Source of the DNA: Dehalococcoidia bacterium | GTDB lineage: Bacteria; Chloroflexota; Dehalococcoidia; DSTF01; JACRBR01 | DNA: 64,000 nucleotides | NCBI GenBank assembly: GCA_040902535.1 | Contig: JBBDXD010000009.1 | Span: forward strand, 62,001 to 126,000 | Direction: 5' to 3' | In this document: positions 43,003 to 52,645 of the stretch, one piece after another | Numbering within the stretch: the stretch's first letter is position 1 | Layout: each line of letters starts with the position of its first letter | The notes under the pieces: model-generated | What the model was told of the DNA's origin: nothing | Databases searched by the model: none | What the model saw: the letters and a program-made list of their open reading frames with translations, nothing else | Position numbers and translations under genes: made by a program

Positions 43003-44115
43003 TTACGCGCGCGGAGCCGCGACATCGCGCGTCTTGACGTAGTTCATGCGCCCCACCTGCCGCACCGCCCCCTTCAGCTCGAGCATGGCGAGCGCGCTCG
43101 TGACCGCGGCTATCGGCAACCCGCATTGCCGTCTCACTTCATCGATGTGTACCGGTTCGGTGCCCAACACGCGGAGCAGCACCGCCTCGGTATCGTCGGC
43201 CGGAATGATCTCGGCCATCTCCATTTGGTGTGCGGCCATGGTCAGGTTCAGTTCCGCCAATATGTCCTGGACGTCGAGCGTGAGCTTGGCTTCGCCGTCC
43301 TGGATGAGCTTGTTGGTGCCACGTGAATTCGGCGAATACATGCTGCCGGGCACGGCGAACACTTCTCGGTTTTGCTCCAGCGCCTGCCGCGCCGTGATCA
43401 AGGCGCCGCTCTTCGTGTCGCCCTCCACGACAAGCACGCCCAGCGAGATGCCGCTGAGGATGCGGTTTCGGCGCGGGAAGAACTCGCTGCGGGGCTGCGT
43501 GCCGATCGCATAATCGCTGAGCATGGCCCCCTGCTCGACGATCTGCTCGGCGAGTTTCTTGTGCTCTGGCGGATACACCATGTCGAGTCCGCAGGCCAGC
43601 ACGGCGACCGTGCGGCCGCCCGCTTCGAGCGCGCCGCGGTGCGCGATCGCGTCAACGCCGCGCGCCAGGCCGCTGACGACGGTCACCTGGTTCGCCGCGA
43701 GCCCGCGCGACATTTCTTCGGCGACCTGGCGGCCATAGACGCTGACGCGTCGCGTGCCCACTACCGCGACCGACCACTCGTCCGCCGGTGCCAGCGCCCC
43801 GCGGACGAAGAGCACAGGAGGGCGGTCGTACACCTCCTGTAGTTGGCGCGGATATCCCGCGTCGTGCCAGGTGATAGCGCCAACACCGTGCTTGTGCAGC
43901 AGTTCGAGTTCGTCGTCGGGATTTATGCTGTCACGCGCCGTCACCAGGGCAGAGACGGTGCCGGCGTCCAGGCCGGCGGCCTTCAGCTCGCCTGCGGAAG
44001 CCGTCCAGGCCTGCTCCAGGCGGCCGAAGTGCGCTTCGAGCTGCCCGACGCGCACCCGTCCGATACGGGACACGCGACTGAGCGCAATCCAGTACTTACG
44101 TTCTAGTTCGTCCAT
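43003..44115 (-). CDS. dprA: DNA-processing protein DprA
   Basis: 370 residues from the ATG at 44113-44115. An N-terminal helix-hairpin region is followed by the Rossmann-like core: VAVVGTRRVSVYGRQVAEEM, the SGLARGVDAIAHRGALEAGG segment, AVLACGLDMVYPPEH, FFPRRNRILSGIS and GTNKLIQDGE. A winged helix (about 305-365) closes the protein. DprA loads RecA onto incoming single strands in natural transformation. No other competence genes are near. Confidence 0.93.
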   Translation of the reverse strand: MDELERKYWIALSRVSRIGRVRVGQLEAHFGRLEQAWTASAGELKAAGLDAGTVSALVTARDSINPDDELELLHKHGVGAITWHDAGYPRQLQEVYDRPPVLFVRGALAPADEWSVAVVGTRRVSVYGRQVAEEMSRGLAANQVTVVSGLARGVDAIAHRGALEAGGRTVAVLACGLDMVYPPEHKKLAEQIVEQGAMLSDYAIGTQPRSEFFPRRNRILSGISLGVLVVEGDTKSGALITARQALEQNREVFAVPGSMYSPNSRGTNKLIQDGEAKLTLDVQDILAELNLTMAAHQMEMAEIIPADDTEAVLLRVLGTEPVHIDEVRRQCGLPIAAVTSALAMLELKGAVRQVGRMNYVKTRDVAAPRA

Positions 44116-44206
44116 GAGGCGCGAGTATCGCAGAGTCCGCTGTGAAATGGAAGAGGGCGGTCGAAAGGAGTAGAATTGCGGGCTGCAGGGCGACCGAGGA
44201 GACACC

Positions 44207-44830
44207 ATGCGCGTCAACCTGCTTCTGTTCCTGCTGTGTTCAAGCTGTCTTCTGACATTCGCGGCTTGTCGCAGTGGCGACCCATCAACCGAGCCAACCC
44301 CGACTCGCGGCGGCCCGAACATCGGAGATTCCCTTCAGCCGCGAGGTAGTCCGCTGGCCTTTCGCTCGTGCGCGGAGGGGTGGGGCTGGCAGCGACCAAG
44401 CGTCGACGACCAGCGCCGGTATCTTGCGTCCCTGGGTGGCGAGTTCCATGAGTTCGCGTCCGACCCCGGAGCGCTCTTCGCCGGAGCGTACATCGCCACC
44501 GATCCTACGCGCAGCGAGAATGAGTGGCACTACGGACTTTTCTGGGCGCGAGTCCAGGACGTGGACAACGAACGCTACGCGTTGGCGCGTTCCGGACTGT
44601 GGGCCGCGACACCGAACACCGCCGGCTGCAATCGCCATATCGCCGCCATCTCGCTCGTGATCGATTACGACGTGCTGGAGATGCACTTCGACGGCGAGAT
44701 CGTGTGGTTTACGGCGCGCGCATCGCCGGGGCACTTCGAGTTCGTCGAGTACCTGCTGCCGGAAAGAAACACGGTCGGCTTCACGCTGTTGGCGGAGGAC
44801 GGTACATGGCTGGATGCCTGCTGCAACTAA
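44207..44830 (+). CDS. Lipoprotein of unknown function
   Basis: 207 residues. MRVNLLLFLLCSSCLLTFAA followed by Cys21 is a lipoprotein signal with lipobox LTFAAC. A Pro/Thr-rich linker leads to a compact domain with WHYGLFWARVQDVDNERYAL and a C-terminal DACCN. The pattern does not match a family I know. It is divergent from dprA and convergent with the glycosyltransferase gene. Confidence 0.6.
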   Translation: MRVNLLLFLLCSSCLLTFAACRSGDPSTEPTPTRGGPNIGDSLQPRGSPLAFRSCAEGWGWQRPSVDDQRRYLASLGGEFHEFASDPGALFAGAYIATDPTRSENEWHYGLFWARVQDVDNERYALARSGLWAATPNTAGCNRHIAAISLVIDYDVLEMHFDGEIVWFTARASPGHFEFVEYLLPERNTVGFTLLAEDGTWLDACCN

Positions 44831-44848
44831 GCCAAGTTCACCCAGAGA

Positions 44849-46408
44849 TCAGTTGTGGACCATGCCTGCGGCAGGTTGCGGCGTGAGCCGTCCGCTTGCC
44901 GTTGAGAGGCGATAGAGCCGCCAATCGCCCTGCGCTCGCAGCAGTTCGTAGCGGCGTGAGATGAACTCATCGAGCGCGTCGAAGGGCGCGTACGCACCAT
45001 CCGACGTCACCATGTACACCGGCGGTGACGCCTGAACGTCCCTGAGGATCTCGTCGCGGGCGCCGGGCATCACGTGCCCGAAGAACGAGGCGTAGTACCG
45101 CGTCGGGTTCGTCGCCCCCGATGCCGCGTAGACCCACGAAAGCTCTGACCACGTGAACAGCGTATTCCCCGCCCCGTCTTGCTCGATGTAGCGGGCGATG
45201 TCGGCGACGGTGATCGCCCTGCCGTCGAACTCGTAGATATACGCATCTTCGTCCATGTCGCCCCACCGATACGACGCAAACGTTTGGTAATACCAGTCGA
45301 CATCGAGGTGCCGCCGGTTGCGAAGATCATCCCAGAACTGCGCGTACAGGATCGCCGCGACGAGCAGCCCCGTCACCACCAGCGCGATCCTTCCGAGGTC
45401 GTCGCGCTCCACGGGCAGCGGACTCGAAACGGCCAGCAGCACCGCGGCCGGCGCCACCTGCTGCAGATAATGCGGGAACGTAAACGGACTCGCCGTCGCG
45501 CCCGCAATGGCGAACGCAAACCAGAGCATCGGGAGGTGCGCTACGCCAACGTCGCCGCCGAGCCTCTGACGCCGCACGAGATACGCGCCGACGATCAGCG
45601 CGGGAAGATAGCCCGCGACGCGCATGAGCGGCCCTTTATCGTCGCTGAGATCCCAGTAGACGTTTTGCGCGCCCGCCATCGCATATACGTACTCGTCGAG
45701 CGCGCCGACCGCCGTGAACAACGCCAGGAGTAGCGCCTGAGGCGTCGCGACGCCGGCGCCGAACGCCACCAACGCCCGCAATGGCCGCTCCTGTGTCAGC
45801 CAGAGCATCGCCCCGACCGCCGCCGCATCGAACACGGCAACCTGCTTGTACGAGATAGCGAAGCTCATCATGACGCCGGCGGCGGCGTACCACGAGACAC
45901 GCCGCCCTTCACTTCGCCCGTCTGCGAGCACGAAGAGCAGCACGCCCAGCGTCGCCGGCAGGATCATGTACGTTTCGGTCAGCGCCAGGTTGCCTTCGAG
46001 GACCGGCGTGCACAGGACAAGCGCGAACGCCGCGCTGGCAATCAGCGATCGCCACGGCCCGTACAACCGCAGTGCGATCGCCATCACCGCCGCCTGCGTC
46101 ATGATCACGACCATGGCCGTCGCGATGTGCAGAGGCATCACACCTGTCGTGCCGGATACGAGCTGGATCAACGCGTACGTCGCGAAGATCAATGGCGGCT
46201 TGTTGTCCCATGCCTCTGCGTACAGCGTGCGGCCGTCGAGCATGTTCTGCGCGATGCCGGCGAAGATCCCCTCGTCGCCATACCAGCGCGGCTCGAAGAA
46301 CGACGGATAGCGCAACGCGAACGCGAGGATCAGCGTCGCCGCGGCCAGCACGAAATATACGGCTGCGCCGCGCGGTGTCAGGCCAGCCAGCGGACCCTCT
46401 TGTTCCAT
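44849..46408 (-). CDS. GT39/ArnT-like membrane glycosyltransferase
   Basis: 519 residues with about ten membrane helices. The first loop reads FEPRWYGDEGIFAGIAQNML and AEAWDNKPPLIF: the acidic catalytic pair and the DNKPP motif are typical of the PMT/ArnT superfamily that uses lipid-linked sugars. A soluble C-terminal extracytoplasmic domain (about 385-519) follows. It may mannosylate or otherwise decorate proteins or lipids. Neighbours give no further hint. Confidence 0.82.
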   Translation of the reverse strand: MEQEGPLAGLTPRGAAVYFVLAAATLILAFALRYPSFFEPRWYGDEGIFAGIAQNMLDGRTLYAEAWDNKPPLIFATYALIQLVSGTTGVMPLHIATAMVVIMTQAAVMAIALRLYGPWRSLIASAAFALVLCTPVLEGNLALTETYMILPATLGVLLFVLADGRSEGRRVSWYAAAGVMMSFAISYKQVAVFDAAAVGAMLWLTQERPLRALVAFGAGVATPQALLLALFTAVGALDEYVYAMAGAQNVYWDLSDDKGPLMRVAGYLPALIVGAYLVRRQRLGGDVGVAHLPMLWFAFAIAGATASPFTFPHYLQQVAPAAVLLAVSSPLPVERDDLGRIALVVTGLLVAAILYAQFWDDLRNRRHLDVDWYYQTFASYRWGDMDEDAYIYEFDGRAITVADIARYIEQDGAGNTLFTWSELSWVYAASGATNPTRYYASFFGHVMPGARDEILRDVQASPPVYMVTSDGAYAPFDALDEFISRRYELLRAQGDWRLYRLSTASGRLTPQPAAGMVHN

Positions 46409-46463
46409 GCGTCCGATCTTACGGAAGAACGCGGGTTCGGGCTTGTCGTCCCGGGCGCGGGAC

Positions 46464-47711
46464 CTACGGAGCCGTAACAGGGTTGCTGGACTCGACGCGC
46501 TTCGTGGCTCGGACCTTCTTGATCCTGCGGCCGAGCACGCTCAGCACGCGGAGCGTGAGCCCGTCGACCCGGACCTCGTCGCCCGCGGAGGGCACCTTCC
46601 CGAGATGGTGATACACGAAGCCGCCGACGGTATCGTAGTCCTCGTCATCATCGGGCTCGAAGCCGAATAACTCTCGTAACGCGTCTATGCTCACGCGCGC
46701 GTCCAGAATGGCTTCTGTGTCGGTGACCCGTTCTATGGGCGCTTCCTCGCGGTCGTACTCGTCCTGGATCTCGCCGACGATCTCTTCGAGCAAGTCTTCG
46801 ATCGTGACGAGCCCCGCCGTGCCGCCGTACTCGTCGACGACAACGGCGATGTGGACCTTGCTCTGCCGCAACTCGCCGAGCAGTTCGCCGACACGCTTGG
46901 ACTCCGGAATGAAGTACGGGGGACGGGCGATCTCCTTCAGCGAGGGCTTGCGCCCCTCCGTCAGGCAGCGCAACAAGTCCTTGGCGTAGATGATGCCGAC
47001 AACGTTGTCGATCGTCTCGTCGTACAGTGGAATGCGGCTGAAGCCCTTCGCGACGATCACACGCAACGCGTCGTCGATCGTCTGGTCGAGATCGAGACCG
47101 ACGACGTCGATACGGGGCGCCATGATCTCCCGCACCGTCGTCTCTTCCATATCGATGATCCCCTGGATCATCTGGCGTTCTTCCTCTTCAATCTCGTCGT
47201 CGCCGGTATCGATCTCGGCGAGCCGCAGGATCTCTTCGGTCTCGTGCTCCTCGTCGTCCTCGTCGTTCCCACCGACAACAGTGCGCAAGCTGCGATCGAT
47301 CGCCCAGGCGATCGGGCCGAACACGGTCCGAAAGACGTTGATCACAGGCACGAAGCGAATGCCCCACGGCTCCGGGTCCTGCGCGACGATCAATCGCGGC
47401 AACCCATCAAGCAACGCGAGGATTAAGACGCCGACGGTTGCGACGAGCGCGAAGACGCCCCACGAGTGTTCGGTCTCTCGGGAAACAAGGAAGATCGCCA
47501 ATCCCGTCGCGACGACGACTGCGAGGTTCCGTACGAATGCGAGCACTGCCAGCACGGACGCGCGCTCATCGACGAAGTTGTGCAAGCGTTCGGCGCGACG
47601 CACGCCCCTCCCGGCCATGGACTTCAGGCGCGCGCGGCTCACGGCGGCGACGCAGGCTTCCGCGGCCGCCACGATGACGAGCAACGCCAGTGCAAGTGTC
47701 AGGAAGATCAC
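46464..47711 (-). CDS. CNNM/CorC (HlyC) family membrane protein with CBS domains
   Basis: 415 residues. The N-terminal DUF21/CNNM part (about 1-150) carries membrane segments; it is followed by EEERQMIQGIIDMEETTVRE, a CBS pair (about 190-315, with AVVVDEYGGTAGLVTIEDLL) and the CorC_HlyC C-terminal domain (about 330-405). Such proteins are linked to Mg2+/Co2+ efflux or export. It is 10 bases downstream of glmU in the same direction, so they may share an mRNA. Confidence 0.9.
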   Translation of the reverse strand: MIFLTLALALLVIVAAAEACVAAVSRARLKSMAGRGVRRAERLHNFVDERASVLAVLAFVRNLAVVVATGLAIFLVSRETEHSWGVFALVATVGVLILALLDGLPRLIVAQDPEPWGIRFVPVINVFRTVFGPIAWAIDRSLRTVVGGNDEDDEEHETEEILRLAEIDTGDDEIEEEERQMIQGIIDMEETTVREIMAPRIDVVGLDLDQTIDDALRVIVAKGFSRIPLYDETIDNVVGIIYAKDLLRCLTEGRKPSLKEIARPPYFIPESKRVGELLGELRQSKVHIAVVVDEYGGTAGLVTIEDLLEEIVGEIQDEYDREEAPIERVTDTEAILDARVSIDALRELFGFEPDDDEDYDTVGGFVYHHLGKVPSAGDEVRVDGLTLRVLSVLGRRIKKVRATKRVESSNPVTAP

Positions 47712-47721
47712 GCCCAGGGTA

Positions 47722-49098
47722 CTATCGCTGTCCAGAGTCGGACTCCTCCTGTTCCTGGCCGATCGCGCGAATCCTCGCGGGCGCGCCGATGGCCATCATG
47801 CCGTCCGGCACGTCGCGAGTCACCACGGATCCCGCGCTCGTGCGCGCGCCCTTCCCAATGCGCACCGGCGCCACAAGCATCGTATCGCTGCCGATGAATG
47901 CGCCGTCGCCGATGATCGTGCGGTGCTTGCGCTCACCGTCGTAGTTGGCGGTGATTGTGCCTGCACCGATGTTCACGTCGTCGCCGACCTCCGCATCGCC
48001 GATGTAACTGTGATGCCCCATCTTTGTGCGCTTGCCGAGGCGTGTATGCTTGACTTCGGCGTAGTTGCCGACGTGCGCATCCTCACAGATGTGCGATCCC
48101 GGCCGGAGATGACTGTACGGTCCCACGTCGACGTGTCTCTCGAGCGTTGACTCTTCGATCATAGACTCGCGGACCGTGCAGTCATCGCCGATCACGGAAT
48201 CTCGCACATGAGCGCCGGGGCCAAGGACGCAGTCTGTTCCCACCGCCGTCTGTCCGACGATATGCGTGTTCGCTCCGAGGACCGTGTCGGCGCCGATCGT
48301 CACCCCCGCATCGATAAACGTCGAAGGCGGGTCGAGGAGCGTGACACCCGCAAGCATGTGCGTGCGGCGGATGCGGCCGCGGAGCGTCGCCTCCGCTTCG
48401 GCGAGTTGCACGCGGTCGTTGATGCCGCGCACCTCCGCCGGGTCGTCAGCGATGACGGCGATGCCAGCATTGCCTTCGGCGTGCGCCATCGAGGCAAGCG
48501 CGGTCAGATAGCGCTCACCGTTCGGCGCGGCGGTGATGCGACTCAAGTGCGACCACAGCCAATCCGCGCGGACGGCGTACTGACCGGAGTTGATGAACCG
48601 CGGTTCATCGCGGTCCACACCTTCGACGGCCTTCGTCTCGATGACGCTGACGATGCGGTCGCCGGCCATCTCGAGGACGCCGTACTGCTCGACCGGCACC
48701 TGGGCAGTGAGTAGCGCGAGATCCGCGTCGGCGAGCGCGCCGAGAAGGCGACGCAGCGTCTCCGGCAGCACCAGCGGTACGTCGCCGTTCATGATCAGCA
48801 CGCTCTCGGCCGCGCCGGCGGCGTCACGTGCTGATTCAACCGCGTGACCGGTGCCGAGAGCTTCGCCCTGCACGGCGAACCGCACGTCATCGCCCGCCGC
48901 GGCACGCACGACATCGGCTTCGGCGCCGGCCCCCACAACGACGACCACATCCTGGACGCCCGCCGCACGCGCCGCATCTACGACGTGGCGCACCACGGGG
49001 CGTCCCGCCAGCGGATGCGCGACCTTCGGGAGACGCGAGCGCATGCGCGTGCCGTGTCCGGCGGCAAGCACGATCGCCAGCTGCGGCGATGCCGTCAT
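47722..49098 (-). CDS. glmU: Bifunctional GlmU: GlcNAc-1-P uridyltransferase / GlcN-1-P acetyltransferase
   Basis: 458 residues. The N-terminal pyrophosphorylase domain starts AIVLAAGHGTRMRSRLPKVA and includes GHAVESARDAA and IMNGDVPLV. The C-terminal left-handed beta-helix (about 255-450) has hexapeptide repeats and LGKRTKMGHHSYIGDAEVGD, plus GTITANYDGERKHRT with the acetyltransferase site. It makes UDP-GlcNAc for peptidoglycan and surface polymers. Confidence 0.95.
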   Translation of the reverse strand: MTASPQLAIVLAAGHGTRMRSRLPKVAHPLAGRPVVRHVVDAARAAGVQDVVVVVGAGAEADVVRAAAGDDVRFAVQGEALGTGHAVESARDAAGAAESVLIMNGDVPLVLPETLRRLLGALADADLALLTAQVPVEQYGVLEMAGDRIVSVIETKAVEGVDRDEPRFINSGQYAVRADWLWSHLSRITAAPNGERYLTALASMAHAEGNAGIAVIADDPAEVRGINDRVQLAEAEATLRGRIRRTHMLAGVTLLDPPSTFIDAGVTIGADTVLGANTHIVGQTAVGTDCVLGPGAHVRDSVIGDDCTVRESMIEESTLERHVDVGPYSHLRPGSHICEDAHVGNYAEVKHTRLGKRTKMGHHSYIGDAEVGDDVNIGAGTITANYDGERKHRTIIGDGAFIGSDTMLVAPVRIGKGARTSAGSVVTRDVPDGMMAIGAPARIRAIGQEQEESDSGQR

Positions 49099-49486
49099 CG
49101 CCGCGCCTGCGCAGACGCGCGCGTCAGACGGGCCACGACGCTATTCCGCTTCAATGGGTGAGTTGAGGACTGGGGAGGTTCGTCTGAGTTTGTAATCAAT
49201 CCGGGGTCTGCCGCCCGCTGCCCCACCGGCGCAGCTTCATGGGCGAATCTCGACCGTACGCGGATCGTAGCGACGAGCGCTCGAAGGTGTCAAGGCACTG
49301 GGAAGCGGATACCGGGGCCGTGAATCAAGATTCAGTTGACAACCGAAGACAGGGTGATCACAAATCGGCGGAGGATGGCGACTTCGACGGCTCTAACCGG
49401 TGCAGAGTGCGCGCCCCGCAATGTGGCCCCGAGTTAGCCGCTGTCACGAAGCGTCGGTGCGGACCCCTTCCGCTACAATTCCGCCG
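49099..49486 (+). promoter_or_regulatory. 388-base intergenic region with alaS upstream signals
   Basis: The gap between divergent glmU and alaS has no credible ORF. A TTGACA hexamer at 49336-49341 has no good -10 partner. TACAAT at 49474-49479 lies 7 bases before the alaS ATG. No T-box specifier or antiterminator motif was found. Confidence 0.35.
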
Positions 49487-52192
49487 ATGGACGCAGATCA
49501 GGTTCGCGAGACATTCATCGACTTCATGGTGCAGCGCGGCCACAAGCCGATTCCCAGCGCGTCGCTGGTTCCGCACGGGGATCCCACGCTCCTGTTCACC
49601 AGCGCCGGCATGGTGCCCTTCAAGCCGTACTTCATGGGTCTCGCCGAGCCGCCGGCGCCGCGCATGGCGACGGTGCAGAAGTGCTTCCGCACGACGGATA
49701 TCGAGGACGTCGGCGACTACAGCCACCTCACATTCTTCGAAATGCTGGGCAATTTCAGCATCGGCGACTACTTCAAGAAAGAAGCGATCGCTTGGGCCTG
49801 GGAACTCCTGACGAAGGGCTTCAAATTCCCCGCCGACAAGCTGCACGTGACGATTTTCACCACGGACGATGAAGCGCACGATCACTGGCGCGACATCGGC
49901 CTGCCGGAAGAGCGCATTTATCGATTCGATGAAGAGTTCAACTACTGGTTTAGCGGCGACGTCGGGCCGTGCGGGCCGAACAGCGAGATATTCATCGACC
50001 GCGGACCGCGCGAAACGTGCGAGCGCTGCCGCGCTGGAGCGTGTACACCGAACCTGGAGCCCGATTGCGGCCGCTTCCTGGAGATCTGGAACCTCGTCTT
50101 CATGACGCTCTACCAGCCCGAGGACGGTACGCGCACAGAGTTGCCGCACACGAACATCGACACCGGCTCCGGACTTGAGCGCGTCACGTGCGCCATACAG
50201 GGCAAGGACACGGTCTACCAGACGGACTTGTTCGTGCCCATCCTTGCGCGTATCGAAGCGCTCACAACCACGTCGTATGGCGAAAGCGAAGCGGCGGATC
50301 TGGCGATGCGTATCGTCGCGGATCATGCTCGCGCGGCGACATTCTTGATCACCGACGGCGTCATGCCTTCAAACGACGGGCGCGGCTACGTCCTGCGTCG
50401 CATTTTGCGCCGCGCGGTCTACGTGCTCACGCAGCTCTCGGGGCCGCGGGAAGACACCTTGCTCGACAAGGTCGCAGAGTCCGTGATCGCGAAGATGGAG
50501 CGCGCCTATCCCGATCTCCGGGTTCGGGCGGAATTCGTCAGGCGCCTGCTTGCGACCGAGGAAACGAAGTTCCGGCAGACCATCGAGCGCGGCCGGGCAC
50601 ATCTTGACGGCGTCATGAAAAACGCAGCTTCCACGAAGATGATCGATGGCAAGCAGGCGTTCGCGCTCTACGACACGTACGGCTACCCGCTGGAGCTGAC
50701 GCAGGAGATCGCCGCGCGTGAAGGCTACGCAATCGATGTGGCGGGATTTCAAACCGAGATGAAAGCGCAGCGTGCGCGCGCCCGCGCTGCTGCCAAATTC
50801 GACGTCGAGGCGGACCGGCTCGCGGCGTACACCGAACTGGCGCATATTCGCACGAAGTTCGTCGGATACGACCGCACCGAGCACGAGACGACCGTAGCCG
50901 GCATCATTGGCGAGCGCGGCGTGCAAGACGCAGTCGAAGCCGGCGACGCCGTCGAGATCGTGCTCATGGAGACGCCCTTCTACGCGGAGGGCGGCGGCCA
51001 GGCCGGTGATACCGGCGTCATCGTCGCGCCGGGCGGGCGTGTCGTTGTGGAGGACACGCAGGCGGCGGCGGAAGGACTCGTCGTGCACCGCGGTCGCGTC
51101 GAGGAGGGGCGTGTCGCCGTAAACGATGCGGTGCGCGCGCTGGTCGACGTCGAAAAGCGGCGCGCGAGCCAGCGCAACCACACCGCGACGCATCTGCTGC
51201 ACGCTGCACTGCGCGAAGTGCTGGGCACGCACGTTGTGCAGTCCGGCTCGCTCGTCGCACCGGACCGCCTGCGGTTCGACTTTACGCACATCGAGGCGAC
51301 GAAACCGGAAGAGCTGATGGCCGTGCAACGCCTGGTGAACGAGAAGGTACGCAGCGACATCGACGTGCACTGGGAGATCCAGAGCTACGATGAGGCGCTC
51401 AGCGGTGGCGCCATGGCGCTCTTCGGCGAGAAGTATGCCGACGCAGTGCGCGTCGTCGGCATTTGCGAACCCGCCGTACATGAGCACGACGCTCCTTCGC
51501 CGCCCCAGGACCATCGTGGGCAAGAAACCCGCTGCTTCTCGAAGGAGTTATGCGGCGGCACCCATGTCCACCGCACCGGCGAGATCGGGACGTTCGTGAT
51601 CCTCAGCGAAGGCAGCGTCAGTTCAGGCGTGCGGCGCATCGAAGCGGTAACGGGCGCACTCGCCGACGAATACGTCATGGCACTGCAGACCGGCATGAAT
51701 GCGCTGGCGCGCCGGCTCAACACAACGCCCAACCAGCTCGAGGAGCGCATCGAAGCGCTGGAGGCCGACCTGGATGCCGAGCGCAAGCGGACACAGCAGC
51801 TCTCGCGCCAGGCGGGTCGCGCGGAGGTCGATACGCTGATCGAAGCCGTGGAGCGCGTCGATGGCACCTCGCTCGTCGTCGCCCGCGTGCCTGCCGACAG
51901 CGTCGAGGCGATGCGCGAAATGGGCGACCTGCTGCGAGACAAGCTGGGAAGCGCGGTCATCGTGCTGGGGTCGGTGGTCGGTGAGAAGCCGAGCTTTTTG
52001 GCGATGGTGACAAAGGACTTGTCGGGGCGCGTGCACGCGGGCAACCTGATCAAGAGGATGGCACCCGTAGCAGGCGGCGGCGGTGGCGGGCCTGCCGACA
52101 TGGCGCAGGGCGGCGGCAAGGATCCGGCAAAGCTCGATGACGCTCTCGGCGTGGCGCGCGACCTTGCGAGGGAGAGCCTCGCCGGGAAGTAG
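49487..52192 (+). CDS. alaS: Alanyl-tRNA synthetase
   Basis: 901 residues from ATG 49487. The class II core (1-260) has SLVPHGDPTLLFTSAGMVPF, the EMLGNFSIGDYFKKEAI segment and NIDTGSGLERVTCAIQG. The editing domain shows HTATHLLHAALREVL with Zn ligands, and KELCGGTHVHRTGEIG. The C-Ala region follows a coiled coil and ends with a Gly-rich GGGGGGPADMAQGGG tail. A stretch of about 24 residues before KELCGG (CEPAVHEHDAPSPPQDHRG) is longer than usual. It begins a run of genes translated with tight spacing (alaS-ruvX-mltG). Confidence 0.95.
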   Translation: MDADQVRETFIDFMVQRGHKPIPSASLVPHGDPTLLFTSAGMVPFKPYFMGLAEPPAPRMATVQKCFRTTDIEDVGDYSHLTFFEMLGNFSIGDYFKKEAIAWAWELLTKGFKFPADKLHVTIFTTDDEAHDHWRDIGLPEERIYRFDEEFNYWFSGDVGPCGPNSEIFIDRGPRETCERCRAGACTPNLEPDCGRFLEIWNLVFMTLYQPEDGTRTELPHTNIDTGSGLERVTCAIQGKDTVYQTDLFVPILARIEALTTTSYGESEAADLAMRIVADHARAATFLITDGVMPSNDGRGYVLRRILRRAVYVLTQLSGPREDTLLDKVAESVIAKMERAYPDLRVRAEFVRRLLATEETKFRQTIERGRAHLDGVMKNAASTKMIDGKQAFALYDTYGYPLELTQEIAAREGYAIDVAGFQTEMKAQRARARAAAKFDVEADRLAAYTELAHIRTKFVGYDRTEHETTVAGIIGERGVQDAVEAGDAVEIVLMETPFYAEGGGQAGDTGVIVAPGGRVVVEDTQAAAEGLVVHRGRVEEGRVAVNDAVRALVDVEKRRASQRNHTATHLLHAALREVLGTHVVQSGSLVAPDRLRFDFTHIEATKPEELMAVQRLVNEKVRSDIDVHWEIQSYDEALSGGAMALFGEKYADAVRVVGICEPAVHEHDAPSPPQDHRGQETRCFSKELCGGTHVHRTGEIGTFVILSEGSVSSGVRRIEAVTGALADEYVMALQTGMNALARRLNTTPNQLEERIEALEADLDAERKRTQQLSRQAGRAEVDTLIEAVERVDGTSLVVARVPADSVEAMREMGDLLRDKLGSAVIVLGSVVGEKPSFLAMVTKDLSGRVHAGNLIKRMAPVAGGGGGGPADMAQGGGKDPAKLDDALGVARDLARESLAGK

Positions 52193-52645
52193 ATGGGGTC
52201 CGGCGGGCGGCTGCTCGGGCTGGACGTGGGCGAGCGCCGGATCGGCGTCGCCGTGAGCGAAGGAGCGATCGCGGTGCCCCTGGCAATCATCGAGCACACG
52301 AATCGCGCGAGCGACATCGCCCGCATCGTCGACATCGCGCAGCGCGAGCGTGTCGAGACGATCGTGATCGGCCTTCCGATCAGCCTCTCCGGCGAGGAGC
52401 ACGAACAGGCGCGGCTCACGCGTAAGTTCGGCGATCAACTGGCCGAACAGACCCCAGTGCCGGTCACGTTTCACGACGAGCGCTATTCGAGCGTCCAGGC
52501 AGCCGGAGCGACCGATGCGATGTTACCGTCGAAACCAGCACGGCGACCGCGGGTCACGCCCAGGGATCGGCGCCGTCATCTCGACGACCGTGCGGCGGCG
52601 GTGATCTTGCAGTCCTACCTTGATGCGAGGGAGAAGGCGGAGTGA
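52193..52645 (+). CDS. ruvX: YqgF/RuvX-type nuclease
   Basis: 150 residues starting immediately after the alaS stop. LLGLDVGERRIGVAVSEGA (first Asp), VIGLPISLSGEEHEQA, TFHDERYSS (Glu) and LDDRAAAVILQSYLD (second Asp) give the RNase-H-like active site. The family helps mature 16S rRNA and may act on branched DNA. The middle is slightly Arg/Pro-rich (KPARRPRVTPRDRRR). alaS-ruvX adjacency is common in bacteria. Confidence 0.9.
   Translation: MGSGGRLLGLDVGERRIGVAVSEGAIAVPLAIIEHTNRASDIARIVDIAQRERVETIVIGLPISLSGEEHEQARLTRKFGDQLAEQTPVPVTFHDERYSSVQAAGATDAMLPSKPARRPRVTPRDRRRHLDDRAAAVILQSYLDAREKAE

Noticed and set aside
49240-49486. T-box leader in front of alaS
   Set aside because: No antiterminator motif of the GGGTGGNACCGCG type and no specifier loop could be found.
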